Source: JBPOIS01 sp052034295
Lineage (GTDB): Bacteria > Pseudomonadota > Gammaproteobacteria > Pseudomonadales > Moraxellaceae
Reading direction: 5' to 3'
Assembly: GCA_052034295.1 (NCBI GenBank)
Contig: JBPOIS010000061.1
Coordinates: 1 to 5,106, forward strand
Length of the DNA: 5,106 nt
Position 1 is the first letter of the stretch; every line of letters starts with the position of its first letter. The notes below the pieces were generated by a model. It made no database searches and was not told where the DNA came from. It was given only the letters and a program-made list of their open reading frames with translations. Below, in pieces: positions 1-4,864 of the stretch. The translations under genes and the position numbers were made by a program.

Positions 1-8
1 GTTTTTTC

Positions 9-30
9 GATTAAGTTAGTAGACTAAATC
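9..30. promoter_or_regulatory. Operator-like inverted repeat upstream of the DUF2147 gene
   Basis: An AT-rich dyad in otherwise GC-rich DNA. The core TTAGTAGACTAA (16-27) has perfect 5-nt arms around AG. In a wider alignment GATTAAGT (9-16) and ACTAAATC (23-30) pair at 7 of 8 positions. It lies 72-93 bp before the DUF2147 start, where a promoter or operator could be. The sequence shows only the symmetry; binding by a TetR- or MarR-type repressor is inference, and no factor is recognised. Confidence 0.3.
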
Positions 31-101
31 AAGACCCCCAGAGCCGGGTGGCTGTGGCATTGTCTACGGGCACAGGCTGTTTTTTTCATGGAGAACCACA
101 G

Positions 102-629
102 ATGCTGATTCAGCAACGCAAGGGATGGCAGACCGCAGCAATGGTACTGGGTCTGGCGTTCGCCGGCCACAGTCTGGCCCAGGACACTCAGGACAGTATT
201 ACCGGCTACTGGCGGACCATCGATGACCGGACCGGTTTTGCCAAGGGCATCGTCCGGGTGGACAAAAAACCGGACGGCACCTACAGCGGCACCGTGGTGA
301 AGGCGATTCCCCGCCCCGGTTACACGCCCCAGGAATTCTGTGTGAACTGTCCGGCGCCCTACACCGGCAAGCGCATCGTCGGCATCACCCACCTGACTGG
401 CCTGAAGCCTGTGGCGGACAATGACCATGCCTACGAGGGCGGCAAGATCATGGACCCGCTGTCCGGCAAGGTCTACAGCTGCAAGGCACGCCTGAGCCCG
501 GATGGCCGCCGGCTGTCGATGCGCGGCTATGTGGGGGTATCGATGCTGGGTCGCAGCCAGAGCTGGATCCGTGAAACCGACCCGAAGATGCTGGAAGGCA
601 TCGAAGGCTATCGGGCTACAGAGCGCTAA
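102..629 (+). CDS. Exported DUF2147 domain protein
   Basis: A 175-aa protein with a signal peptide at residues 1-26: basic start (R6, K7), hydrophobic core around 11-21, and a probable cleavage site SLA|QD. The mature part matches the DUF2147 family. It has the N-terminal GYWRTIDD segment (35-42), a KGIVRV strand (48-53), the CVNC pair (C80, C83) followed by GKRIVGITHLTGLK (89-102), a GGKIMDPLSGKVYSCK stretch (113-128, C127), and the terminal RGYVG and W155 region. DUF2147 proteins are small secreted or periplasmic beta-rich proteins of unknown biochemical role; envelope location is inferred. The ATG at 102 is preferred because GGAG (90-93) sits 8 nt ahead and the signal peptide begins there. 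An in-frame GTG at 48 would add 18 residues before the signal sequence. The gene converges on yebC and has its own upstream dyad. Family assignment is confident; function is unknown. Confidence 0.88.
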   Translation: MLIQQRKGWQTAAMVLGLAFAGHSLAQDTQDSITGYWRTIDDRTGFAKGIVRVDKKPDGTYSGTVVKAIPRPGYTPQEFCVNCPAPYTGKRIVGITHLTGLKPVADNDHAYEGGKIMDPLSGKVYSCKARLSPDGRRLSMRGYVGVSMLGRSQSWIRETDPKMLEGIEGYRATER

Positions 630-637
630 AAACAATC

Positions 638-670
638 GCGGGCCGGCCTGCGTTTGCAGCCGGTCGGCCC
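638..670 (-). terminator. Hairpin between the convergent DUF2147 and yebC genes, probable yebC terminator
   Basis: GGGCCG (640-645) pairs with CGGCCC (665-670). Including a G-U pair, the stem runs to 8 bp, then a 3-nt bulge, then CTGC/GCAG closing a GTTT loop (652-655). It starts 9 bp after the yebC stop. On the minus strand it is followed, about 7 nt later, by a run of five T residues (628-632 on the plus strand). The T-run is not immediately adjacent, so termination may be imperfect. Reading on the plus strand there is no T-run. Confidence 0.45.
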
Positions 671-678
671 ATGGCGGA

Positions 679-1425
679 TCAGCCCAGCCGGGCCATGACC
701 TCATCGCTGAAGTTGACGTTGGTGTAGACCTCCTGCACATCATCGAGGTCTTCAAGCATGTCGATCATTTTCATGATGCGCTCGGCCTGCTCGACGTCGG
801 TGATGTCGGCGCTGGTGGCCGCGTGCATGGTGACTTCGGCGCTGTCGGAGTTCAGGCCCGCGGCGCTCAGGGCGTCCTGTACCGCCCCGAACTGCTCTGG
901 ACTGGTCACCACGGTGATGCTGTCGCCGTCGTTTTCCACATCGTCTGCGCCCGCATCGAGGGCGATTTCCATCAGCCGGTCTTCGAGGCTGGTGTCGTGG
1001 AAGCGGATTTCCCCGCGCTTGCTGAACAGGTAGGCCACGCTGCCGCTGGTGCCCAGATTGCCGCCGTGCTTGCTGAAGGCATGGCGTACTTCACCCACGG
1101 TGCGGTTGACGTTGTCGGTCATGGTTTCGACGATCACCGCCACGCCACCCAGGCCGTAGCCTTCATAGGTGATTTCCGAGAGGTTGTCGGATTCGCCGCC
1201 GCCCGCCCCGCGCTGGATGGCCCGGTTGATGGTGTCGCGGGTCATGTTGACGGACAGGGCTTTTTCGACCACGGCGCGCAGGCGCGGGTTTTTGGCGGGG
1301 TCAGGATCGCCCTGCTTGGCGGCGCTGACGATTTCGCGAATGTATTTGGTGAAGATCTTGCCGCGTGAAGCATCCTGACGGGCCTTGCGGTGTTTGATGT
1401 TGGCCCATTTGGAATGTCCGGCCAT
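679..1425 (-). CDS. yebC: YebC/PmpR (TACO1) family translation-associated protein
   Basis: A full-length 248-aa member of the YebC family (E. coli YebC has 246 aa). The hallmark start MAGHSKWANIKHRKARQD is intact, followed by the helical domain with GKIFTKYIREI (22-32) and MTRDTINRAIQRG (61-73). The middle part carries YEGYGLGGVAVIVE (87-100), TDNVNRT (103-109) and KHGGNLGTSGSVAYLF (119-134). The C-terminal part ends in VQEVYTNVNF (230-239). Family members were long annotated as transcriptional regulators. Mitochondrial TACO1 and more recent work on bacterial YebC support a ribosome-associated role, helping elongation through proline-rich stretches. The protein is cytoplasmic. The start at 1425 is fixed by the conserved MAGHSKW and by AGGAG (plus-strand 1434-1438) 8 nt upstream; the frame stays open for 24 codons further. 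In many gammaproteobacteria ruvC follows yebC, but here the gene is single and convergent with a DUF2147 gene. Identification is near certain. Confidence 0.98.
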   Translation of the reverse strand: MAGHSKWANIKHRKARQDASRGKIFTKYIREIVSAAKQGDPDPAKNPRLRAVVEKALSVNMTRDTINRAIQRGAGGGESDNLSEITYEGYGLGGVAVIVETMTDNVNRTVGEVRHAFSKHGGNLGTSGSVAYLFSKRGEIRFHDTSLEDRLMEIALDAGADDVENDGDSITVVTSPEQFGAVQDALSAAGLNSDSAEVTMHAATSADITDVEQAERIMKMIDMLEDLDDVQEVYTNVNFSDEVMARLG

Positions 1426-1452
1426 GAGTGCAGCTCCTACGGTGTGCAGCGG

Positions 1453-1496
1453 CGGGCCCTGTGGCCCGGTCCCGTTCAAAGGCCCAGATCTTAGCA
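1453..1496 (-). promoter_or_regulatory. Candidate yebC promoter and 5' UTR hairpin
   Basis: On the minus strand TGCTAAGAT (plus 1488-1496) matches an extended -10 element (TGn plus TAAGAT), about 60 nt before the yebC start. No good -35 is seen at 16-18 bp, which is tolerable for an extended -10 promoter. The predicted leader contains a perfect 6-bp stem with a tetraloop, CGGGCC-CTGT-GGCCCG (1453-1468). Both are sequence matches only; promoter activity and any role for the hairpin are inferred. Confidence 0.35.
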
Positions 1497-1560
1497 CAGC
1501 GCTGCCGGAATGACGTATGCTCGGGGGTCTGGATTTTTTTTGGTTGGGCCGGTCGGGTTT

Positions 1561-2373
1561 ATGGATTTACGCAGGTTGCGCCGCCGCATTGACCATTTGA
1601 TTGAGGGCACCGACACCCCGGCAGGCCGGGCGTTTGACCTGCTGTTGCTGGTGATGATCCTGGCCTCGGTGCTGGTGGTGATGCTGGACAGTGTGCTGGC
1701 GCTGCGCCTGCAGTATGGGGCGCTGTTTCACCGGCTGGAGTGGGGGTTCACGGTGTTTTTCACCGTGGAATATCTGCTGCGCCTGTACAGTTCGCCGAAT
1801 CCGCTGCGCTATGCGCGCAGTTTTTTTGGGGTGGTTGATCTGCTGGCGATCTTGCCCACCTACCTGAGTCTGGTCTTTGGCGGGATGCAGTATCTGTTGG
1901 CCGTGCGGGTGCTGCGGGTGATCCGGGTGTTCCGGATTTTCAAGATGATGCCCTACCTGCAGCAGGCAGGTTTTTTGCTGGAGGCGCTGCTGGCCAGCCG
2001 CCAGAAGATTGCGGTGTTTTATGTGGTGGTGCTTGGACTGGTGACGGTGTTTGGCTCGCTGCTGTATGTGATTGAGGGCAGTGAGCATGGCTTCACCAGC
2101 ATCCCCAAGAGCATCTACTGGGCGGTGGTGACGCTGACCACGGTGGGTTATGGCGACATGTCGCCGAAGACGCCGCTGGGGCAGGCGGTGGCCTCGCTGG
2201 TGATGATCACGGGCTATGCGATCATTGCCGTGCCGACCGGGATTTTCACCGCCGAGCTGGCCCGCACCATGGGCAAACGCACCAAGGCCGTGGCCTGTCA
2301 CCGCTGTGGGGAGGTCACCCACGACGTCCGGGCCAAGTACTGCGACCAGTGCGGCACGCATTTGCTGGAGTAG
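1561..2373 (+). CDS. Six-TM voltage-gated-type potassium channel with C-terminal zinc ribbon
   Basis: A 270-aa inner-membrane ion channel of the bacterial Kv type. Approximate segments are S1 25-45, S2 59-77 (acidic E70), S3 87-107 (D93), S4 112-130, S5 149-171, pore helix and filter 183-200, and S6 206-232. S4 carries a basic residue at every third position (R116, R119, R122, R125, K128), the classic voltage-sensor pattern. The filter TTVGYGD (193-199) is the potassium-selective signature. After S6 a cytoplasmic tail has CHRC (C246, C249) and CDQC (C261, C264), a predicted four-cysteine zinc ribbon. The protein is expected to form a tetramer conducting K+; gating by voltage is inferred from S4. 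The ATG at 1561 is chosen because the basic N-terminus starts there; it has no strong ribosome binding site. An in-frame ATG at 1510 would add 17 residues, but its nearest GGA directly abuts it. The gene is divergent from yebC. Confidence 0.93.
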   Translation: MDLRRLRRRIDHLIEGTDTPAGRAFDLLLLVMILASVLVVMLDSVLALRLQYGALFHRLEWGFTVFFTVEYLLRLYSSPNPLRYARSFFGVVDLLAILPTYLSLVFGGMQYLLAVRVLRVIRVFRIFKMMPYLQQAGFLLEALLASRQKIAVFYVVVLGLVTVFGSLLYVIEGSEHGFTSIPKSIYWAVVTLTTVGYGDMSPKTPLGQAVASLVMITGYAIIAVPTGIFTAELARTMGKRTKAVACHRCGEVTHDVRAKYCDQCGTHLLE

Positions 2374-2416
2374 GGCCGTGTGGGCTTAAGAAATAGCCTA
2401 AGCAGTACGGCTGGAT

Positions 2417-2435
2417 GTTTTGTCCACAACAAAAA
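2417..2435. promoter_or_regulatory. Inverted repeat in the SMR gene upstream region
   Basis: TTTTGT (2418-2423) and ACAAAA (2429-2434) form a perfect 6-bp inverted repeat around CCACA. It is a local AT-rich patch in a GC-rich leader, about 90-105 bp before the SMR start. It could be an operator or part of a promoter; the sequence shows only the symmetry. Confidence 0.25.
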
Positions 2436-2445
2436 CGGGCCTGCA

Positions 2446-2493
2446 GCGGGGACAGACGATCCGCGGGCCGTGACCCCGTAGCCCCCGCGTTTT
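2446..2493 (+). promoter_or_regulatory. Terminator-like hairpin with alternative pairing in the SMR leader
   Basis: CGCGGG (2462-2467) pairs with CCCGCG (2484-2489) and is followed at once by TTTT (2490-2493), a terminator-like shape 28 bp before the SMR start. Two competing pairings overlap it: GCGG (2446-2449) with CCGC (2461-2464), and CGGGG (2447-2451) with CCCCG (2474-2478). It may terminate the channel transcript about 90 bp after that gene's stop. Alternatively it may be an attenuator controlling the SMR gene. No known guanidine riboswitch consensus was recognised. Confidence 0.4.
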
Positions 2494-2521
2494 CTGGATA
2501 TGTAAAAAAAGGAACCGAGCC

Positions 2522-2851
2522 ATGCACTGGATCTGGCTGTCCCTGGCGATTGCGGCGGAGCTGCTGGCCACCACGGCACTGCAGCAGTCGGCCGGTTTCA
2601 GCCGCCTGTGGCCCACACTGCTGTCGCTGTGTGGCTATGCGGTGGCGTTTTTTTGTTTGTCCCTGACCCTGAAGCAAGTGCCGGTTGGGGTGGTGTATGC
2701 GCTGTGGTCGGGGCTGGGAGTGGTGGGGATTTCGCTGATCGGCTGGCTGTTCCTGGGGCAGACACTGGACCGGCCTGCCCTGATCGGTTTGGGGTTGATC
2801 GTGTCCGGGGTGGTGGTCCTTCAGGGGTTTTCCAGCAGCGTGCACGCCTGA
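2522..2851 (+). CDS. SMR family multidrug/cation exporter, EmrE-like
   Basis: A 109-aa protein of four hydrophobic helices (about 3-20, 30-52, 57-79, 85-104), the usual length of small multidrug resistance exporters. From memory it lines up along its whole length with E. coli EmrE. The essential membrane glutamate is E13 (EmrE E14), with W62, Y39 and Y59 matching EmrE W63, Y40 and Y60. The helix-3 glycine motif is GLG (64-66), and helix 4 has GLGLIVSGVVVLQG. Such proteins work as antiparallel dimers in the inner membrane and exchange protons for aromatic or quaternary cations. The YALWSG motif favours the EmrE/Qac branch over the guanidinium-specific Gdx (SugE) branch, though the substrate is not proven. 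The start follows GGA (2511-2513) with 8-nt spacing. The gene lies 148 bp after the channel gene, behind a structured leader, and converges closely on yidD. No symbol is given because orthology to emrE itself is not established. Confidence 0.94.
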   Translation: MHWIWLSLAIAAELLATTALQQSAGFSRLWPTLLSLCGYAVAFFCLSLTLKQVPVGVVYALWSGLGVVGISLIGWLFLGQTLDRPALIGLGLIVSGVVVLQGFSSSVHA

Positions 2852-2866
2852 AGGCCACGGCGCTGG
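2832..2866. terminator. Long imperfect hairpin over the convergent SMR and yidD 3' ends
   Basis: CCAGC (2832-2836) pairs with GCTGG (2862-2866), CGTG (2839-2842) with CACG (2856-2859), and GCC (2846-2848) with GGC (2853-2855), closing a TGAA loop that contains the SMR stop codon. Twelve base pairs are interrupted by small bulges. There is no T-run on either strand, so this is not a classical intrinsic terminator. It could still stabilise the 3' ends or limit read-through in the very short 24-bp convergent gap. Confidence 0.3.
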
Positions 2867-2875
2867 TGGACCCGT

Positions 2876-3154
2876 CTAGAGCGGAATCGGCACAATGCAA
2901 CAAAACACCGCACGGCGTGGATCGGGACCGAGCCGCAGCTGCTGGCTGGCGCGCTGGCACTGTCGCAGTTGTGCCAGCATGGCAGGCCGTCCGGCCAGCA
3001 CTCCCTGGGTCTGCAAGATGTGGCGCAGCGCTGCCGAGCAGGTGGTGCCGCCCTGCAGGCCCGCCGGGCAGTGAAAGCCCTTGCGGGGCGACAGGTGGCG
3101 CTGGTACTGGGTGAGGGCAGCATCGGCCAGGCGGTCGAGACGGTGGAGGCGCAT
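2876..3154 (-). CDS. yidD: YidD family membrane protein insertion efficiency factor
   Basis: A 92-aa protein recognised by the YidD signature. It has YQRHLSP (17-23), the first cysteine C29, the TTCS block (37-40, C39), then LRHILQTQGVLAG (43-55) and LRQC (63-66, C66). This parallels E. coli YidD (85 aa), which has YQRLISP, a cysteine, TCS, a GVIKGSW stretch and VLKC in the same order. YidD is a small amphipathic protein at the inner membrane that helps YidC and Sec insert membrane proteins. The SPRKGFHC form and the CQRA after the last cysteine, in place of CHP, suggest the divergent orphan branch of the family. The C-terminus is short and has a CC pair (85-86). The start at 3154 has AGGA (plus 3162-3165) 7 nt ahead. 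It is not next to rpmH, rnpA or yidC; instead it lies 67 bp after a DUF6231-like gene on the same strand. Family is confident, exact role less so. Confidence 0.85.
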   Translation of the reverse strand: MRLHRLDRLADAALTQYQRHLSPRKGFHCPAGLQGGTTCSAALRHILQTQGVLAGRPAMLAQLRQCQRASQQLRLGPDPRRAVFCCIVPIPL

Positions 3155-3162
3155 GGGGGAAT

Positions 3163-3172
3163 CCTGTACAGG
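3163..3172. promoter_or_regulatory. Palindrome overlapping the yidD ribosome binding site
   Basis: CCTGTACAGG is a perfect 10-bp palindrome whose left part includes the TCCT (3162-3165) that reads as AGGA, the yidD ribosome binding site, on the minus strand. A protein bound here, or RNA pairing, could affect yidD translation or transcription. It may also be chance. Confidence 0.2.
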
Positions 3173-3174
3173 TC

Positions 3175-3206
3175 AAAACACTCCGGCCATGATGGCGTAC
3201 AGTGTT
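3175..3206 (-). terminator. Nested hairpin with short T-run between the DUF6231-like gene and yidD
   Basis: AACACT (3177-3182) pairs with AGTGTT (3201-3206), and inside it GCCAT (3186-3190) pairs with ATGGC (3192-3196). Read on the minus strand, the hairpin ends in a run of four T. It starts 16 bp after the DUF6231-like stop and precedes yidD, so it may be a weak intrinsic terminator or a point of partial read-through that separates expression of the two genes. Confidence 0.4.
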
Positions 3207-3221
3207 GGCCCGCTGACGCAA

Positions 3222-3707
3222 TCACCACCGATATTTACCAAAGTTCTCCGGATTGGCCCAATACTGGGCATTCAGCCAGTCGGGCACCTGTTTATAGGCC
3301 AGAATATTGAACTGCCAGACCTGCAGGTGCCCAAGCTGGCCGAACTGGCCAAAGCCCAGCGCCCGCAGCGGCTGCGCCTGTGTGTCCGGGGCCACCACCA
3401 GCACCCGCCGGGCCAGCAGGTCACGCAGCCGGGTCAGGCCCTGTACCCAGTCCGCCGGGGGCGGTCCGCGCAGGTCCAGCACCGCCAGGTCATGGCGCTG
3501 CACAAACGGCAGGCCCAGCAGGTCTGTGGGCGGCACGCACTGCCAGTCCCCGGGCAGGGTGACCGGCTGGACTTCCGGGCTGATCCACAGGCCGGTGAGG
3601 ATGGGCTTTTCTTGCGCCAGCAAATCAATCAGCGGCACAATGTCCGCCAGCGGCGTGTCAGCAAGGGACACGTCCGGGTCCAGCAGCGTGTGGTGTGGTG
3701 CGGTCAT
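3222..3707 (-). CDS. Uncharacterised protein, DUF6231-like
   Basis: A 161-aa cytoplasmic-looking protein with no signal peptide or membrane segment. The C-terminal WQFNILAYKQVPDWLNAQYWANPENFGKYRW region (131-161) resembles the conserved end of DUF6231 proteins known from Pseudomonas and relatives; this match is from memory. Two predicted beta strands, HDLAVLDLR (72-80) and RRVLVVAPD (100-108), followed by LRALGFGQ (114-121), are reminiscent of the second half of a Rossmann-like (methyltransferase-like) fold. No glycine-rich nucleotide- or SAM-binding loop is visible, so no activity is proposed. The start at 3707 has GGAA 6 nt ahead. The alternative ATG at 3728 (adding MSFVELP) follows a T-tract and lacks a good ribosome binding site. 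The frame stays open far upstream, antisense to the DUF2797 gene, but that part is only a shadow. The gene is divergent from the DUF2797 gene and may be cotranscribed with yidD. Confidence 0.75.
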   Translation of the reverse strand: MTAPHHTLLDPDVSLADTPLADIVPLIDLLAQEKPILTGLWISPEVQPVTLPGDWQCVPPTDLLGLPFVQRHDLAVLDLRGPPPADWVQGLTRLRDLLARRVLVVAPDTQAQPLRALGFGQFGQLGHLQVWQFNILAYKQVPDWLNAQYWANPENFGKYRW

Positions 3708-3733
3708 GGGCAGTTCCACAAATGACATCCGGA

Positions 3734-3762
3734 AAAAATCGCCTGCGGGGCCCCCCACAGGC
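3734..3762 (-). promoter_or_regulatory. Terminator-like hairpin in the divergent DUF6231/DUF2797 intergenic region
   Basis: GCCTG-C-GGGG (3741-3750) faces CCCC-A-CAGGC (3753-3762): nine pairs with one C-A mismatch around a very short centre. Read on the minus strand, the hairpin is followed by GATTTTTT, ending 27 bp before the preferred DUF6231-like start. The form is that of an intrinsic terminator or attenuator aimed at that gene. It lies within the 78-bp region that must hold both divergent promoters, so it may instead be an operator. Confidence 0.4.
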
Positions 3763-3785
3763 AGGCGGCAGAGGCGCAGGACACG

Positions 3786-4649
3786 ATGATGAAGTATGAA
3801 GGCATCTGCCACAAGATGCACACCCACCTGGGTGAAACCGTAGAACGTCCGGATGGTACCCTGGCCGCCCAGGTGGATTACCAGCTGGCGCTGCCGCCGT
3901 TTGCCTGTCCGGTCAGTGACTGGCTGGGACGGTCCATCCGTCTGCACTGGACCGGGGCGATCCGCTGCGTGTCCTGTGGCGCGGGCACCAAAAAATCCTA
4001 TTCCCAGGGGCACTGTTTCAAGTGCTTCAAGACCCGCGCCCACTGTGACCTGTGCATGGTCAAGCCGGACACCTGCCACCACCACCTGGGCACCTGCCGT
4101 GAACCGGACTGGGCGCTGGGGTATTGTTTCAACCCACACATCGTCTATCTGGCCAACTCCAGTGGCCTGAAAGTCGGCCTGACCCGCCACAGCCAGATGC
4201 CGACCCGCTGGCTGGATCAGGGCGCGCGACAGGCGATTCCTGTGATGCAGACCGGCAGCCGCCGACTGGCCGGCATCGTGGAAAATCTGTTTGCCCAGCA
4301 CATGGCCGACAAGACCGACTGGCGTGCCCTGCTGCGCGGCGAGGCTGAGACGCTGGACCTGCAGGCGCTGCGCGAGGCCCTGCAGGCCCAGCACGGGGCC
4401 GCCATTGAGCAGCTTCGTGCGGTGTACCCCGATGAAGAGCTGAGCTGGCTGTCGGGCGAACCGGTACGCGAGTTTGCCTATCCGGTGCTGCAGTACCCCA
4501 AAAAAATCACCTCCCTGTCGCTGGACAGCACGCCAATGCTGGAAGGCACGCTACAGGGCATCAAGGGCCAGTACCTGCTGCTGGACACCGGGGTGATCAA
4601 CCTGCGCAAATTCAGCGGCTATCAGATCGAGCTGGAGGTGCTGGATTAG
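3786..4649 (+). CDS. DUF2797 cysteine-rich protein with a GIY-YIG-like core
   Basis: A 287-aa protein matching DUF2797 from end to end. The N-terminal part (1-60) is beta-rich. A cysteine-rich zinc-binding block follows: C61/C64, C77/C80 (GHCFKC), C87/C90 (CDLC), C97 and GTCREP (C104). Next comes the best conserved stretch, HIVYLANSSGLKVGLTR (118-134) with PTRWLDQGA (139-147) and a glutamate in IVENLF (E166). The VYLA, KVGLT, R and E pattern resembles GIY-YIG/T5orf172-type nuclease domains; that is my inference. The C-terminal part (219-287) is another beta-rich module ending in VLD. No export signal is present, so it is likely cytoplasmic. Function in the family is unknown; nucleic-acid binding or cleavage is plausible. 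Two adjacent ATGs are possible. AGGA (3778-3781) lies 4 nt before 3786 and 7 nt before 3789, so 3789 is equally good or better. Divergent from the DUF6231-like gene. Confidence 0.9.
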   Translation: MMKYEGICHKMHTHLGETVERPDGTLAAQVDYQLALPPFACPVSDWLGRSIRLHWTGAIRCVSCGAGTKKSYSQGHCFKCFKTRAHCDLCMVKPDTCHHHLGTCREPDWALGYCFNPHIVYLANSSGLKVGLTRHSQMPTRWLDQGARQAIPVMQTGSRRLAGIVENLFAQHMADKTDWRALLRGEAETLDLQALREALQAQHGAAIEQLRAVYPDEELSWLSGEPVREFAYPVLQYPKKITSLSLDSTPMLEGTLQGIKGQYLLLDTGVINLRKFSGYQIELEVLD

Positions 4650-4651
4650 TC

Positions 4652-4684
4652 GGCAGACTGCCACAACCACGCTGCCTTGCTTTT
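4652..4684 (+). terminator. Weak terminator-like hairpin after the DUF2797 gene
   Basis: GGCAG (4652-4656) pairs with CTGCC (4672-4676) across a 15-nt loop, followed by TTGCTTTT (4677-4684). It begins 2 bp after the stop codon. The 5-bp stem and interrupted T-run make it a weak candidate. Confidence 0.35.
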
Positions 4685-4838
4685 GACAGCCTTCGCCCCT
4701 GAACGCCATCGGCTACCGTAAAGGTCCCCGCAATGGTTCGAGCCCGCTCAACCGCCGCAACAAGTCCAGCCCCTGCGCCCACCCGACAGCCGAAGAGAGC
4801 CCGGCTGCCCGCGAGTTTTGCGGGGACAAATGGTTTTG

Positions 4839-4864
4839 CCTGCTTTTGCCGAAACAAAAGCAGG
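4839..4864. repeat. Perfect 10-bp inverted repeat, REP-like
   Basis: CCTGCTTTTG (4839-4848) and CAAAAGCAGG (4855-4864) are exact inverted copies around CCGAAA, followed by TCGCCGAAGGC. Similar arrangements, a TTTTG/CAAAA hairpin followed by TCGCC, are familiar from intergenic repeats in beta- and gammaproteobacteria; this resemblance is from memory. There is no T-run after the stem on the plus strand. Confidence 0.65.

Noticed and set aside
502..1368. 288-codon plus-strand open frame across yebC
   Set aside because: Antisense shadow of the highly conserved yebC gene; no recognisable domain.
1567..2361. 264-codon minus-strand open frame opposite the channel gene
   Set aside because: Rich in His and Gln, as expected from the antisense of a membrane protein gene; the plus strand encodes a clear Kv channel.
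2420..2428. DnaA-box-like TTGTCCACA
   Set aside because: A single copy, one mismatch from the gammaproteobacterial consensus, with no cluster, AT-rich unwinding region or dnaA nearby.
2401..2480. Possible guanidine riboswitch (mini-ykkC or ykkC-III) upstream of the SMR gene, with ACGG and ACGA motifs
   Set aside because: ACGG (2407-2410) and ACGA do not sit as tetraloops on paired stems as in guanidine-II, and the guanidine-I and -III core sequences are absent.
3708..4394. Long minus-strand frame extending the DUF6231-like protein to 390 aa
   Set aside because: This part lies antisense to the well-conserved DUF2797 gene, has low-complexity content, and the family-like part begins at 3707 with a ribosome binding site.
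4683..4720. TTGACA (4683-4688) as a promoter for a gene to the right
   Set aside because: No -10 match at 16-18 bp spacing and no gene downstream within the window.
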